Positions 52,827 through 61,092 of a stretch of DNA of 64,000 nt are shown one piece after another. The translations under genes and the position numbers were made by a program. The stretch's first letter is position 1. Each line of letters starts with the position of its first letter. Under the pieces are notes generated by a model, which saw only the letters and a list, made by a program, of their open reading frames with translations, had not been told where the DNA came from and searched no databases. The DNA is from a virus. The stretch spans positions 62,001 through 126,000 of IMG/VR virus record IMGVR_UViG_3300032093_000021; one strand, written 5' to 3'.

Positions 52827-53338
52827 AACCCTCTAAATTCATTTTGACTAACAGGTGTTGCAATAATAGTTTTGTAAAAAGGTTTGTAACCTGCATAAGT
52901 ATGTTTATTATCTGAAACAACCCTTCCGTCATTTGCGACAACATAATATCTAACCCTTGTTTCAGTTTCATAATATCCGATATAATCACCTTGATCAATA
53001 TCAATACCAAGTTCATCTAAATGTTTTTGATAAACAGAAATTTTAATATTTCCTGGCTCAACTTGGCTTAAATTAGTTTTATTACCTATCATTTTATTCT
53101 CAGGTGCGGATACTTGAATATAAGCTTTGAATTCAACAGGTGCCATATACTTAACACCATCAGTCAATGTTTCACCATAAACATCATCTGTTTTGGTTTT
53201 ATATCTATCAACCTTATATAACACGCAAGTGAAGTTCATGTCACCTTCCAACCATTCACTACCCATTTCAATATCCAAAGAATAATCTTCGGCACCGAAA
53301 AACTTACCAAGTCGTGTTATGGGAACCTTTTTTTCCAT
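52823..53338 (-). CDS. putative neck/connector protein (171 aa)
   Basis: Contains VLYKVDRYKTKTDDVYGETL with VKYMAPVEFKAYIQV and a region ISVYQKHLDELGIDIDQGDY. This resembles the 'DviyGE…f.p..e...y…G..i..gD' layout of T4-like neck/head-completion proteins (gp13/gp14 type). Resemblance is weak. The position upstream of the tail-completion candidate is right for a neck gene. It starts 47 bp from the divergent SNF2 gene, with a TATTTAT motif 4 nt from the ATG. Confidence 0.4.
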   Translation of the reverse strand: MEKKVPITRLGKFFGAEDYSLDIEMGSEWLEGDMNFTCVLYKVDRYKTKTDDVYGETLTDGVKYMAPVEFKAYIQVSAPENKMIGNKTNLSQVEPGNIKISVYQKHLDELGIDIDQGDYIGYYETETRVRYYVVANDGRVVSDNKHTYAGYKPFYKTIIATPVSQNEFRGL

Positions 53339-53342
53339 ATTG

Positions 53343-53349
53343 ATAAATA
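53343..53349 (-). promoter_or_regulatory. TATTTAT motif ahead of the neck-like gene
   Basis: Sense strand AAGATATTTATCAATATGG; 4 nt from the ATG. If it is a -10 element, the message would be nearly leaderless. Confidence 0.5.
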
Positions 53350-53384
53350 TCTTTATTTTTATTATCTTTATATAAAAAGTTTTT

Positions 53385-55145
53385 TTGGAAAATGGAACAC
53401 ATTTAATTGAGAGAAAGGCGCTTGAAATGCTTGAGACATATTCAGGTTCAAATAACTATATCCTAAAGATCCAACACCAACAAAGTATTAATAAAAAGTT
53501 TTATCCTACCCGATCTCAATCTGAATACATATTAACTTTTCACGACACAAAACCAAAGGTTGCAAAAAAATGGGTTGATCTTGATCCATATTTTGCAAAT
53601 AAAATATCTGATGAAAAGTTATATACAAAGGTTCCGGATCAGGTTTGGGTTGAGAAGTTATTAGTTGAAAAAGAAAAAGCATACCACATTTGGGGTAAGT
53701 TCTTTTCCGGTGAAACTAACCACGAATTTTGGTTACCAAAGTCGGCATTAATTAAAACTCACACAATAGAAAAGGTAGATATTGATTATTCAAAGTATGA
53801 TCATAGACCTCCTTTATCACATCAGAAAGAAGCAATTGAGAAATTGGTTGGTAGTAAAAGATTTATCTTGGCGGATGATATGGGATTGGGTAAGACCACA
53901 TCCACAATTATTGCCGCTCTTGAAACCGGGGCAAAAAAGATTTTAATTATTTGTCCCGCATCTCTTAAGATTAACTGGCAAAGGGAAATTTCAAATTATA
54001 GTGATAGAAGTGTTTATATCTCTGAAGGTAAAAACTTCTCAACTGAACACGACTTTGTTATTATTAATTACGATATCATTAAAAACTTTTATGATACCAA
54101 AGACAAAGAAAACTCGCTGATTTATAAATCAAACTTTGATTTGATTATTATTGACGAAGCACATTACCTTCAGAATACCCAAGCTCAAAGAACCAAACTT
54201 GTTAATTCTTTTGCAAAAAAAGCTAACAGGTTATGGTTATTGACCGGGACTCCTATGACTTCCCGTCCAATCAACTATTTTAACTTACTAAACCTTATTG
54301 AATCCCCTGTCGCACAAAATTGGATGGCTTATGTCATAAGATACTGTGAGGGATATCAGTTTAGGGTTGGAGGTAATAGAAAAATTTGGAATACAAATGG
54401 TGCTTCTAACTTGGAAGAGTTAAGAGACAGAACTTCAAAACAAGTATTAAGAAGATTGAAAACTGAAGTATTGGATCTTCCTGATAAGATTATCACCCCC
54501 GTTTATTTGAGATTAAGATCCAAACTATATGAGGGTCTGATGGGTGATTATTATAATTGGTATGAAAAAAACCCTGAAGAATCTTCATCTCTGACAGTTC
54601 AGTTTTCAAAACTGATGAAAATTAGACAAGTGATTGCTGAAGAAAAAGTTTCATCTACAATTGAACTTGCGGAGAACATTATTGAACAAGGGAAGAAAGT
54701 TATTATATTCACAAACTTCACCAATACTCTTAAAACTTTACTAGATCACTTCGGTAAAAAGGCGGTTGGTCTTGATGGGTCATCGTCTAAAGTGGAAAGG
54801 CAAAATGCAGTTGATCAATTCCAAGAGAATGATAAGATACAAGTGTTTGTTGGAAACATCAAAGCTGCGGGTGTTGGTATTACATTAACTTCTTCTGAAG
54901 CGGTTATAATGAATGACTTATCATTCGTTCCATCGGATCATAGTCAGGCAGAAGATAGGGCTTACAGATACGGACAAAAATCAAATGTGTCGGTTTATTA
55001 TCCCATATTTGAAAATACAATAGAAGGTATCATCTACGACATGTTAATGAAAAAGAAAAACATATTTGAAACTGTAATGGGTGATAATATGGATAAGGGA
55101 GATTTCGTAGAAGAAGTTATGAATTTAATTAACAATAGATCGTAA
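53385..55145 (+). CDS. SNF2-family DNA-dependent ATPase (SMARCAL1-like helicase)
   Basis: 586 aa from a TTG at 53385 (an in-frame ATG lies at codon 15, 53427, and may be the true start). Domain order: N-terminal ~130 residues unknown; ILADDMGLGKTTST (Walker A 164-171); IIIDEAH (motif II, 257-260); LLTGTPMTSRP (motif III); second RecA lobe with IIFTNFTNT, GITLTSSEAVIMNDLSFVPS and QAEDRAYRYGQK (motif VI). It belongs to the replication-fork remodelling SNF2 group, which anneals or remodels branched DNA. Homologous genes occur in T4-like phages as UvsW-type alternatives. It is first in the plus-strand island. Confidence 0.9.
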   Translation: MENGTHLIERKALEMLETYSGSNNYILKIQHQQSINKKFYPTRSQSEYILTFHDTKPKVAKKWVDLDPYFANKISDEKLYTKVPDQVWVEKLLVEKEKAYHIWGKFFSGETNHEFWLPKSALIKTHTIEKVDIDYSKYDHRPPLSHQKEAIEKLVGSKRFILADDMGLGKTTSTIIAALETGAKKILIICPASLKINWQREISNYSDRSVYISEGKNFSTEHDFVIINYDIIKNFYDTKDKENSLIYKSNFDLIIIDEAHYLQNTQAQRTKLVNSFAKKANRLWLLTGTPMTSRPINYFNLLNLIESPVAQNWMAYVIRYCEGYQFRVGGNRKIWNTNGASNLEELRDRTSKQVLRRLKTEVLDLPDKIITPVYLRLRSKLYEGLMGDYYNWYEKNPEESSSLTVQFSKLMKIRQVIAEEKVSSTIELAENIIEQGKKVIIFTNFTNTLKTLLDHFGKKAVGLDGSSSKVERQNAVDQFQENDKIQVFVGNIKAAGVGITLTSSEAVIMNDLSFVPSDHSQAEDRAYRYGQKSNVSVYYPIFENTIEGIIYDMLMKKKNIFETVMGDNMDKGDFVEEVMNLINNRS

Positions 55146-55152
55146 TATTTAT
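55146..55152 (+). promoter_or_regulatory. TATTTAT motif ahead of the SOD fusion gene
   Basis: Plus strand GTAATATTTATTGATATG, 4 nt before the ATG, just after the SNF2 stop. Confidence 0.5.
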
Positions 55153-55156
55153 TGAT

Positions 55157-56767
55157 ATGCAAAGTATCAATGAAAAAATATTACAAATTAAAAAGTTAAT
55201 ATCTGAAGGTCCGGTAGAAGAAAAATCTTATCTCTTAATGGAGATGAAAAAAATAGGAATAGATAAATTACCCTATTCTTTATCCGCTCTTAAAAGGTTC
55301 ATAGATGCAAAAACTATGGACTTTCACTATAACAAACACTACAAGGGTTATGTAGACAAGTTAAATGACGCACTACAAAAAAGAGATTATGGTGATTTAG
55401 ATTTAGAACAAATTGTTAAAAGAATATCTAAATTCAACACAACAATAAGAAACAATGCGGGAGGAGCTTATAATCACGCTTTGTTTTGGAAAATGTTGTC
55501 TCCTACTGAACAAAAACCCTCAAAAAAAATTTTTGATAAAATTAAAAAAGATTTCGGTAGTTTTGCTGAATTCAAAAGAAAATTTGAAGATATTGCAAAA
55601 AAAAGGTTTGGTTCCGGATGGGTTTGGTTAATACTAACTAAAGGAGGCAAACTTCGTGTTGTTTCAACGCCAAATCAGGATAATCCTCTGATGAACATAT
55701 CAAAAAGAAAAGGATTTCCAATTTTGGGGTTAGATCTTTGGGAACACGCTTTTTACTTGAAATATCAAAATAAAAGAGATGAATATATTAAAAATTTTTG
55801 GAGTGTCGTAAATTGGGAATTCGTAGAAAAGTTATACGACATGAAAACGAACACAGTATTACAAGAACAATCACTATTAAAAAAACTAAATTTGAAAACT
55901 CTTATAAACGAGGGATTAGAAAAAGCTGTGTCTTTTTGCTCCCACGAACAACAACAACAATATAAAGATTTACTTTCAGTTTGGACATTCAAACAAAAAT
56001 TTGTTGACAGATGGAAAAAACTTCTAAAAATATTATATCCGGGCTCTTGGAAAGCGGATAATGAGTTATTTCAAGGACATATGGAAGGGGTTTATACTGC
56101 AACAAATGAAAGATCTCTCTTAAATAATCTTACATCTTCATATTCGGCTTTTTGTATTCTACATAATGATATTAACACTTATCTCAAAAATAGTGGAGAA
56201 CCTGTCATAATATTCAATGATGATGTTAAAAATAATTTAGTCGAATTGGATAGATTTTTTGATATAATGATTGAACTAAAAGATAGGATCTTCAATTTGG
56301 CAACTTCCAAAACATTTCAAAAAGTAGAAAAGACACTAAAAAGAAATGATTGTTTCGGTAAAAGAAATGAAGATGCGGCTATGAAAATTATCAACAAAAT
56401 GTGGGACATTGCTGAATGTAAAATAAAAGCTGGTGGAGGATTGAGAACAGATATGCTTGCCGGGGTTGACGCCGCCATTTTTCTTGATAACGGAGAAACA
56501 TGGACCGCACAAATAAAACCTTATAAATCTTTAACATACATCTCAGGGGATGAAAAATTAATAAAAATTGATGGAATATCTTTGATGAAGAAATATTCTG
56601 TTGATGTTTTTGTGTTTGTTAATGTTGCAAGTATGAAAGTCTACGTAATAGATAATAATTTGATATCTCATACGTCAAGCACTGCAACATTTAAAGAGAA
56701 GGATATAATAAAAGAACTAACTGGGGACTCAAGTATTGAATTACTTGATTGTTCTCAATATTTATAG
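55157..56767 (+). CDS. superoxide dismutase (Fe/Mn) fused to a PD-(D/E)XK-like nuclease domain
   Basis: 536 aa. Residues 1-35 are a leader ending KLISEGP. Residues ~37-228 form a full Fe/Mn-SOD: MDFHYNKHYKGYV (His 57), NHALFWKML (His 107), GSGWVWLIL, NQDNPL, and GLDLWEHAFYLKYQ (Asp 193, His 197), so all four metal ligands are present. Residues ~250-395 are helical and unknown. Residues ~400-500 look like a PD-(D/E)XK nuclease fold: Glu 405 (KRNEDAA), Asp 438 (GVDAAIF), Gln 452-x-Lys 454 (WTAQIKP) and following beta strands (DVFVFVNV, KVYVID). SOD activity is well supported; the nuclease is a hypothesis from motif spacing. I know of no standard phage gene with this fusion. It follows the SNF2 gene and may be packaged (see findings). 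Confidence 0.85.
   Translation: MQSINEKILQIKKLISEGPVEEKSYLLMEMKKIGIDKLPYSLSALKRFIDAKTMDFHYNKHYKGYVDKLNDALQKRDYGDLDLEQIVKRISKFNTTIRNNAGGAYNHALFWKMLSPTEQKPSKKIFDKIKKDFGSFAEFKRKFEDIAKKRFGSGWVWLILTKGGKLRVVSTPNQDNPLMNISKRKGFPILGLDLWEHAFYLKYQNKRDEYIKNFWSVVNWEFVEKLYDMKTNTVLQEQSLLKKLNLKTLINEGLEKAVSFCSHEQQQQYKDLLSVWTFKQKFVDRWKKLLKILYPGSWKADNELFQGHMEGVYTATNERSLLNNLTSSYSAFCILHNDINTYLKNSGEPVIIFNDDVKNNLVELDRFFDIMIELKDRIFNLATSKTFQKVEKTLKRNDCFGKRNEDAAMKIINKMWDIAECKIKAGGGLRTDMLAGVDAAIFLDNGETWTAQIKPYKSLTYISGDEKLIKIDGISLMKKYSVDVFVFVNVASMKVYVIDNNLISHTSSTATFKEKDIIKELTGDSSIELLDCSQYL
56759..56765 (+). promoter_or_regulatory. TATTTAT motif ahead of the neck-like plus-strand gene
   Basis: Plus strand CAATATTTATAGTAAAC, 14 nt before the ATG; it overlaps the last codons of the SOD fusion, so a chance match cannot be excluded. 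Confidence 0.35.
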
Positions 56768-56779
56768 TAAACATAAAAT

Positions 56780-57892
56780 ATGGCAATAATATCCGAACCA
56801 CAGAGAACCAAGTTATTCACAAGAGTTAGACACTTATTAGGTGCCCCTCTTAGAAGTGTTGAGCTAGAAGATGAAATGTTAGATTCCCTTCTTGAACTTT
56901 CAATAGGAGATTATTCGCAATACATCCAAGATTGGCTTATAGAATCACAATGGGCTGCACTTCAAAATCTTAATTTAGATGAACAATCTCTCACAAGAGC
57001 TTTTGTAACTAGAAGTATTGATTATGAAACAAGATACACCTATGCATATTCAAAAATAGTTGGATTACAGACGGGTGGGGATTGGGTTTTGAAAAAAGAT
57101 TTCATTCAGTTACAGAAAAACCAACAATTATATGAAATTCCCGCCGGTAGAGAATTAAATGAACTATTATGGTTCACACCGGCGGAGTTAACTAATATTC
57201 TATTTGATCCTTGGTCATTTGGTGTGATGGGTGGACCAGGACTAGGAGGACCGGGAGGTTATTCACAACTAGGATATAGTGGATCTTATTTTTTAATGCC
57301 GGCATTTGACATGTTATTGAGAATGCAAGAAATTAATATACAAAGAAGAATTATCGCATCTGAATTAACATATAGAGTAACCGCACTTCCTGATGGAAAA
57401 AAAATGATTCATTTAATGAACACACCCGGAGGTAAATTTGATTTCGGAAATTCAAATTTCACCAACGGTAGAGTTTGGTATTGGTATTACGATACCGAAG
57501 GTAAAGATAGAGATAATTGTCTCAAAAATAATCCCGATATTGTCAAACTTCCTTCAGACGTTCCGATTGATGAAATTGCTTGGGATGACTTAAATAATCC
57601 GGCACAACAATGGGTTAGAAGATGGTTTATCGGACTTTGTAAAGAAACACTTGGTAGAGTTAGAGGTAAATACAGCGGAAATCTGAAAACTCCTGATAGT
57701 GAACTTACTATGGATTACACAAGTTTATTGACTGAGGGAAAAGATGAAAGAGCAAAATTAGAAGAAGAACTTAAACAACGTCTTGAAAGAATGAGACCTG
57801 AAAAAATGATGGAAAAACAAGCCCTTACCGCAGAAAACTTAAACAAATCCTTGAAGTTTAGAGCTTTCCCAAGACAAATATACGTTATTTAA
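56780..57892 (+). CDS. putative neck / head-completion protein (370 aa)
   Basis: The N-terminus RLFTRVRHLLG-like stretch (KLFTRVRHLLGAPLRSVELE … LLELSIGDYSQYIQDWLIES QW) and the C-terminal half (NPAQQWVRRWFIGLCKETLG followed by RVRGKYSG) resemble T4-like gp13/neck proteins, which join the portal to the tail. A Gly-rich loop (GGPGLGGPGGYSQLG) lies near residue 150-170. The start ATG at 56780 follows the SOD fusion by 12 nt. It lies away from the other structural genes and on the opposite strand. The call is moderate. Confidence 0.5.
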   Translation: MAIISEPQRTKLFTRVRHLLGAPLRSVELEDEMLDSLLELSIGDYSQYIQDWLIESQWAALQNLNLDEQSLTRAFVTRSIDYETRYTYAYSKIVGLQTGGDWVLKKDFIQLQKNQQLYEIPAGRELNELLWFTPAELTNILFDPWSFGVMGGPGLGGPGGYSQLGYSGSYFLMPAFDMLLRMQEINIQRRIIASELTYRVTALPDGKKMIHLMNTPGGKFDFGNSNFTNGRVWYWYYDTEGKDRDNCLKNNPDIVKLPSDVPIDEIAWDDLNNPAQQWVRRWFIGLCKETLGRVRGKYSGNLKTPDSELTMDYTSLLTEGKDERAKLEEELKQRLERMRPEKMMEKQALTAENLNKSLKFRAFPRQIYVI

Positions 57893-57895
57893 TTT

Positions 57896-58231
57896 ATGGC
57901 AGTATTAAGAAACACACCATCACAAAGAGTAATCAATGGATCAATCATCAACTCATCTGAAAGTGCGATTGTATCCGACTCAATTTTCAGAACTAAAGGA
58001 GAAGGGATAATTGTTGTTAAGAACGTTGATTATTGTACTATAAATTTAGATCACACAACAACAGATAGAACCGTTATAAAGGCTTTAACAAAAGTTCTTA
58101 TTCAACCAATTATGGGAATGATTGATGATGAATATCATGAACTTTTAATTGAAAAAGGTGCTTGTGTTGAACTTGCCTTTTGTGGTGGTGGATGGTACAT
58201 TCTAAGTTCAGATGGATTGAAATTTAGTTAA
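57896..58231 (+). CDS. small beta-rich protein, unknown (111 aa)
   Basis: Starts MAVLRNTPSQRVINGSIINS; a beta-rich profile with alternating hydrophobic strands (GIIVVKNVDYCTINLDHTTT) and a C-terminal GGGWYILSSDG motif. That last motif is often seen at the ends of phage head or tail decoration proteins. It lies 3 nt after the neck-like gene and overlaps the DNA polymerase gene's end by 8 nt (convergent). A virion decoration or fibre tip is a guess. Confidence 0.5.
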   Translation: MAVLRNTPSQRVINGSIINSSESAIVSDSIFRTKGEGIIVVKNVDYCTINLDHTTTDRTVIKALTKVLIQPIMGMIDDEYHELLIEKGACVELAFCGGGWYILSSDGLKFS

Positions 58232-60995
58232 TATATTCTTCCCACCCCTCTTCAGCCATTTCATACATATAATCCGGTTTTAGACCGCGTCTTTCCCAAT
58301 ACGCAACTTCAGCATCAGACATATTCAATACTTCATCCAGACTATCTTGATCTCCCGCGTCAAAGGGATGGCCGTTAATAAGTTCACATTGTGATGATGT
58401 GAATAGACCTCTTTCATCAGGATTCTCAACCAATAGTGAATTTCTAATCTCGTCTTTGAATACAACAAGTAATGGTTCAATCCTTTTATTAAAAACTGAT
58501 ATCGCTCTTGCCACATTGTAATCTCCGGTCATATTTGGATTTTCTTCAATCGTTTTTGAATCCAACATATAACAATTAATCTGAACAAACCCTTCGGGCA
58601 TTTCTTTTCCGTGTTCAAAAAGATATTCTTCTTTTTGTTTTTTGGTTGGTTTGGAAATCTTTTGAACATCTCCGTGAGACGCTTTCACACCATTATTGAC
58701 ATAATAGATTACATCCCCAAGATTAACGTTCAACTTATTTTTGATTGCAAGTTCCATATGAGCCATCATTGACATTGCACCTCCCGCCTTTGTTTTCTGT
58801 GAGGATCTTTTCTTATAGTCATCCATCGTCAATTTAACCTTGGCTCTCTGAGCAATCTTCATAAGTGGAATCTCCTTGTTGTAGATCTTTGTCAGGTATT
58901 CATAATACCACTCAACAAATTCTTGTCCTTTACCTTCAAGTAATAACTTAACACCCTTGTCCAAGAAGTCCTCAATATAAAGGGGTAGTTTTTTTGATTT
59001 GATTGTATTACCGGTTAGTTTAACTTTACCTTTCGCATCCATAACCGCATAGTTCTTACGAGCAAGGTTAATACACGAAGGCCAAGTTCCGTCAGTATCA
59101 AGTGCCATCTCACCCCTCATAAACATATCATTAAACTCCGCCACATCAGCATTATCCCCAGTATACTCCTTACCCTCTTTAACCTTCCAATTTAGACCTT
59201 TTCCAATATACCTTCTATTCTCCCACCCTTCAGGTTTGGAGAAGTTTACACCATCCGTATCCATCACCAGAGGGGTATATCCTCTCTTCATAAAGAACTT
59301 AATCATCATACGAAGATACTGCCTTCCGGTACAAGTGATTTGTTCACCCATATACATGTCACCCCACGCAAATACCTGTGGAGCTGACAAGGCACCGAAC
59401 ATGGAGTTGATGAAGATCTTAATCGGTAACTGCTTTCTATCGTAAGACAGAGATTTCTTCGGATCTGATTCTTCATATTGACCCGCCAAGTTCTTATACA
59501 AGATACGAGTGTCACGGAAGTATTTAAGCATCGCCTTCATTCCTCCCGTAATATCACAATCAGGAAATACATCGTGAACAAGTTGAATGGATGGGTATAG
59601 AGAAGAGAAGTCAAGTTTGAGAACATTTCTTGAATACCCCACTTTCAATAATCTTGAAAGACCTCCCACGAAATCTGTCTTTTGTTGTTTCTCGGGAATT
59701 GCTAACTTGTATTTGTAAGACCAAGCGAGCATAAGCATCTTCCATAAAGTTGCGGTTCCCATTGTTGAAACCCTTTCATAAGTTGTAGGAATCATGGCTG
59801 CAAGTAGAAACGAACCCTGATTAAACTCTTCATCCACAAGTAAAGTTTCTTCCAAGTCATCGTCAAGATACCTTTCAACAAGGTTATCTCCTGTGACCTT
59901 AATATAAACTCCGGGAAATCTTTTATCCAAATCTTTGAATTCGGGTTTGTCAGCTTTTTTGTATTTTCCGTTCTGAACATTTAACCAATACTCTTCCTTA
60001 TCACGATACATCTTTCCGATATCTGTATGATCAATATAGACACGATCAGCGGCTTCCGCTTTGATATATTTGGTAATGTATTTAAGACCTGCTGACTTAA
60101 TTGATGAATTGATCGCTTGAGCCCTTCTAACGGCGTGGATAATATCTAATACATTATAACCCCACATTGAGACCTGATTATATTTCTCAACCTCATTTGC
60201 AAGTTTTAACAACTGCTCGTTTTGTCCGATGTTTTTTCCGGGATTTAATGTCTTACAAGTTTTCTTAATATCCAAACCCAACGCCTTACATCTTTCAAAT
60301 ATCCAATACCAATCGAAGTTCGCTGAGTTATATCCACCGATGATGGTTGGTTTGATCTCGTCTATGATGTTAAAGAACTCAATTAACCCCTGTCTTTCCT
60401 GTTCCTCATCAGAACATTCAATAACTTTTCTATAACCCTTATTGGTCTTAATTCCGATCATAAAGATCCTTCCATCCTTTGGTTCTAATGCAGTTGTCTC
60501 CAAGTCAAATACAAATCTTGTAATGTCATTGTATTCTTCATATCCTTTGAATAATCTTTTTTCTTTTTGAATGAGGTATTGCTCAACCGGAGGAAGGATA
60601 AGGACCTTGTCTTTCATCTTTTCTCCCCACGGATCAAGTCCTCCATCTCTGAAGAATTGAATAAGTGATCTATAGTTCTTTAAGGATTTAACCAAGAACT
60701 TAAGACCATTTTTCATTCTTTCATTATCACCTGTCTCAAGTTTTTCAATCATAATACCATACTTGGTCATTGACTCTTTCTGTAAAGCTTTGGAATTTTG
60801 GTAGAAATTTAGACCGTGTAAATCACCGACCCATGCGAAGGGGGTGAATGTATCTTTTACTATTACTTTACCTCTACCGGGTATTTCTTTGATTTTGTAA
60901 ATAAAGTCGGATCCGTAATCAAATTCAATTGCAACAATATGTTGTTCCGGATCATTACCTTCTAGGAAGGTTTTGATATCTTCTTGACTGATCAT
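58224..60995 (-). CDS. 43: DNA polymerase, family B (T4 gp43-like)
   Basis: 923 aa. 3'-5' exonuclease: FVFDLETTALEP (Asp 164, Glu 166; Exo I), GYNSANFDWYWIF (Exo II), YLDDDLEETL (Exo III). Polymerase: LKLDFSSLYPSIQ (Asp 462; motif A), KIFINSMFGALSAP (Lys 526, Asn 530; motif B) and MDTDGVNF (Asp 579/581; motif C). Length and order match T4 gp43 (898 aa). It replicates the genome with proofreading, together with the SSB and helicase encoded at 24-30 kb. No sliding clamp or clamp loader is in the window. A Bacteroidota-type promoter and a leader hairpin precede it, suggesting early expression by host RNA polymerase. Confidence 0.95.
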   Translation of the reverse strand: MISQEDIKTFLEGNDPEQHIVAIEFDYGSDFIYKIKEIPGRGKVIVKDTFTPFAWVGDLHGLNFYQNSKALQKESMTKYGIMIEKLETGDNERMKNGLKFLVKSLKNYRSLIQFFRDGGLDPWGEKMKDKVLILPPVEQYLIQKEKRLFKGYEEYNDITRFVFDLETTALEPKDGRIFMIGIKTNKGYRKVIECSDEEQERQGLIEFFNIIDEIKPTIIGGYNSANFDWYWIFERCKALGLDIKKTCKTLNPGKNIGQNEQLLKLANEVEKYNQVSMWGYNVLDIIHAVRRAQAINSSIKSAGLKYITKYIKAEAADRVYIDHTDIGKMYRDKEEYWLNVQNGKYKKADKPEFKDLDKRFPGVYIKVTGDNLVERYLDDDLEETLLVDEEFNQGSFLLAAMIPTTYERVSTMGTATLWKMLMLAWSYKYKLAIPEKQQKTDFVGGLSRLLKVGYSRNVLKLDFSSLYPSIQLVHDVFPDCDITGGMKAMLKYFRDTRILYKNLAGQYEESDPKKSLSYDRKQLPIKIFINSMFGALSAPQVFAWGDMYMGEQITCTGRQYLRMMIKFFMKRGYTPLVMDTDGVNFSKPEGWENRRYIGKGLNWKVKEGKEYTGDNADVAEFNDMFMRGEMALDTDGTWPSCINLARKNYAVMDAKGKVKLTGNTIKSKKLPLYIEDFLDKGVKLLLEGKGQEFVEWYYEYLTKIYNKEIPLMKIAQRAKVKLTMDDYKKRSSQKTKAGGAMSMMAHMELAIKNKLNVNLGDVIYYVNNGVKASHGDVQKISKPTKKQKEEYLFEHGKEMPEGFVQINCYMLDSKTIEENPNMTGDYNVARAISVFNKRIEPLLVVFKDEIRNSLLVENPDERGLFTSSQCELINGHPFDAGDQDSLDEVLNMSDAEVAYWERRGLKPDYMYEMAEEGWEEYIN

Positions 60996-61021
60996 ATTTT
61001 ATTTGCGAGCGGATTATTAGC

Positions 61022-61039
61022 TTTCACGACATTGTGAAA
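61022..61039 (-). promoter_or_regulatory. leader hairpin of the DNA polymerase mRNA
   Basis: TTTCAC / GTGAAA 6-bp stem with a 6-nt loop, about 27 nt before the polymerase ATG. T4 gp43 represses its own translation by binding a hairpin near its start, so a similar operator is possible; there is no direct evidence here. Confidence 0.35.
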
Positions 61040-61060
61040 TTCCCCTTACTCATACAAACG

Positions 61061-61090
61061 CAAATATAAGATAATTTTCTAAAAAATCAA
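61061..61090 (-). promoter_or_regulatory. Bacteroidota-type promoter of the DNA polymerase gene
   Basis: Sense strand TTG (61090-61088), 19 bases, then TATATTTG (61068-61061), an exact fit to the Bacteroidota primary-sigma consensus TTG-N19-20-TAnnTTTG. The predicted transcript leader is about 55-60 nt. Confidence 0.7.
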
Positions 61091-61092
61091 AA

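Noticed and set aside
51002-53338. Firm T4 gene numbers for the neck and completion proteins
   Set aside because: Only loose pattern resemblance is visible; without profile searches gp13, gp14 and gp15 cannot be told apart here.
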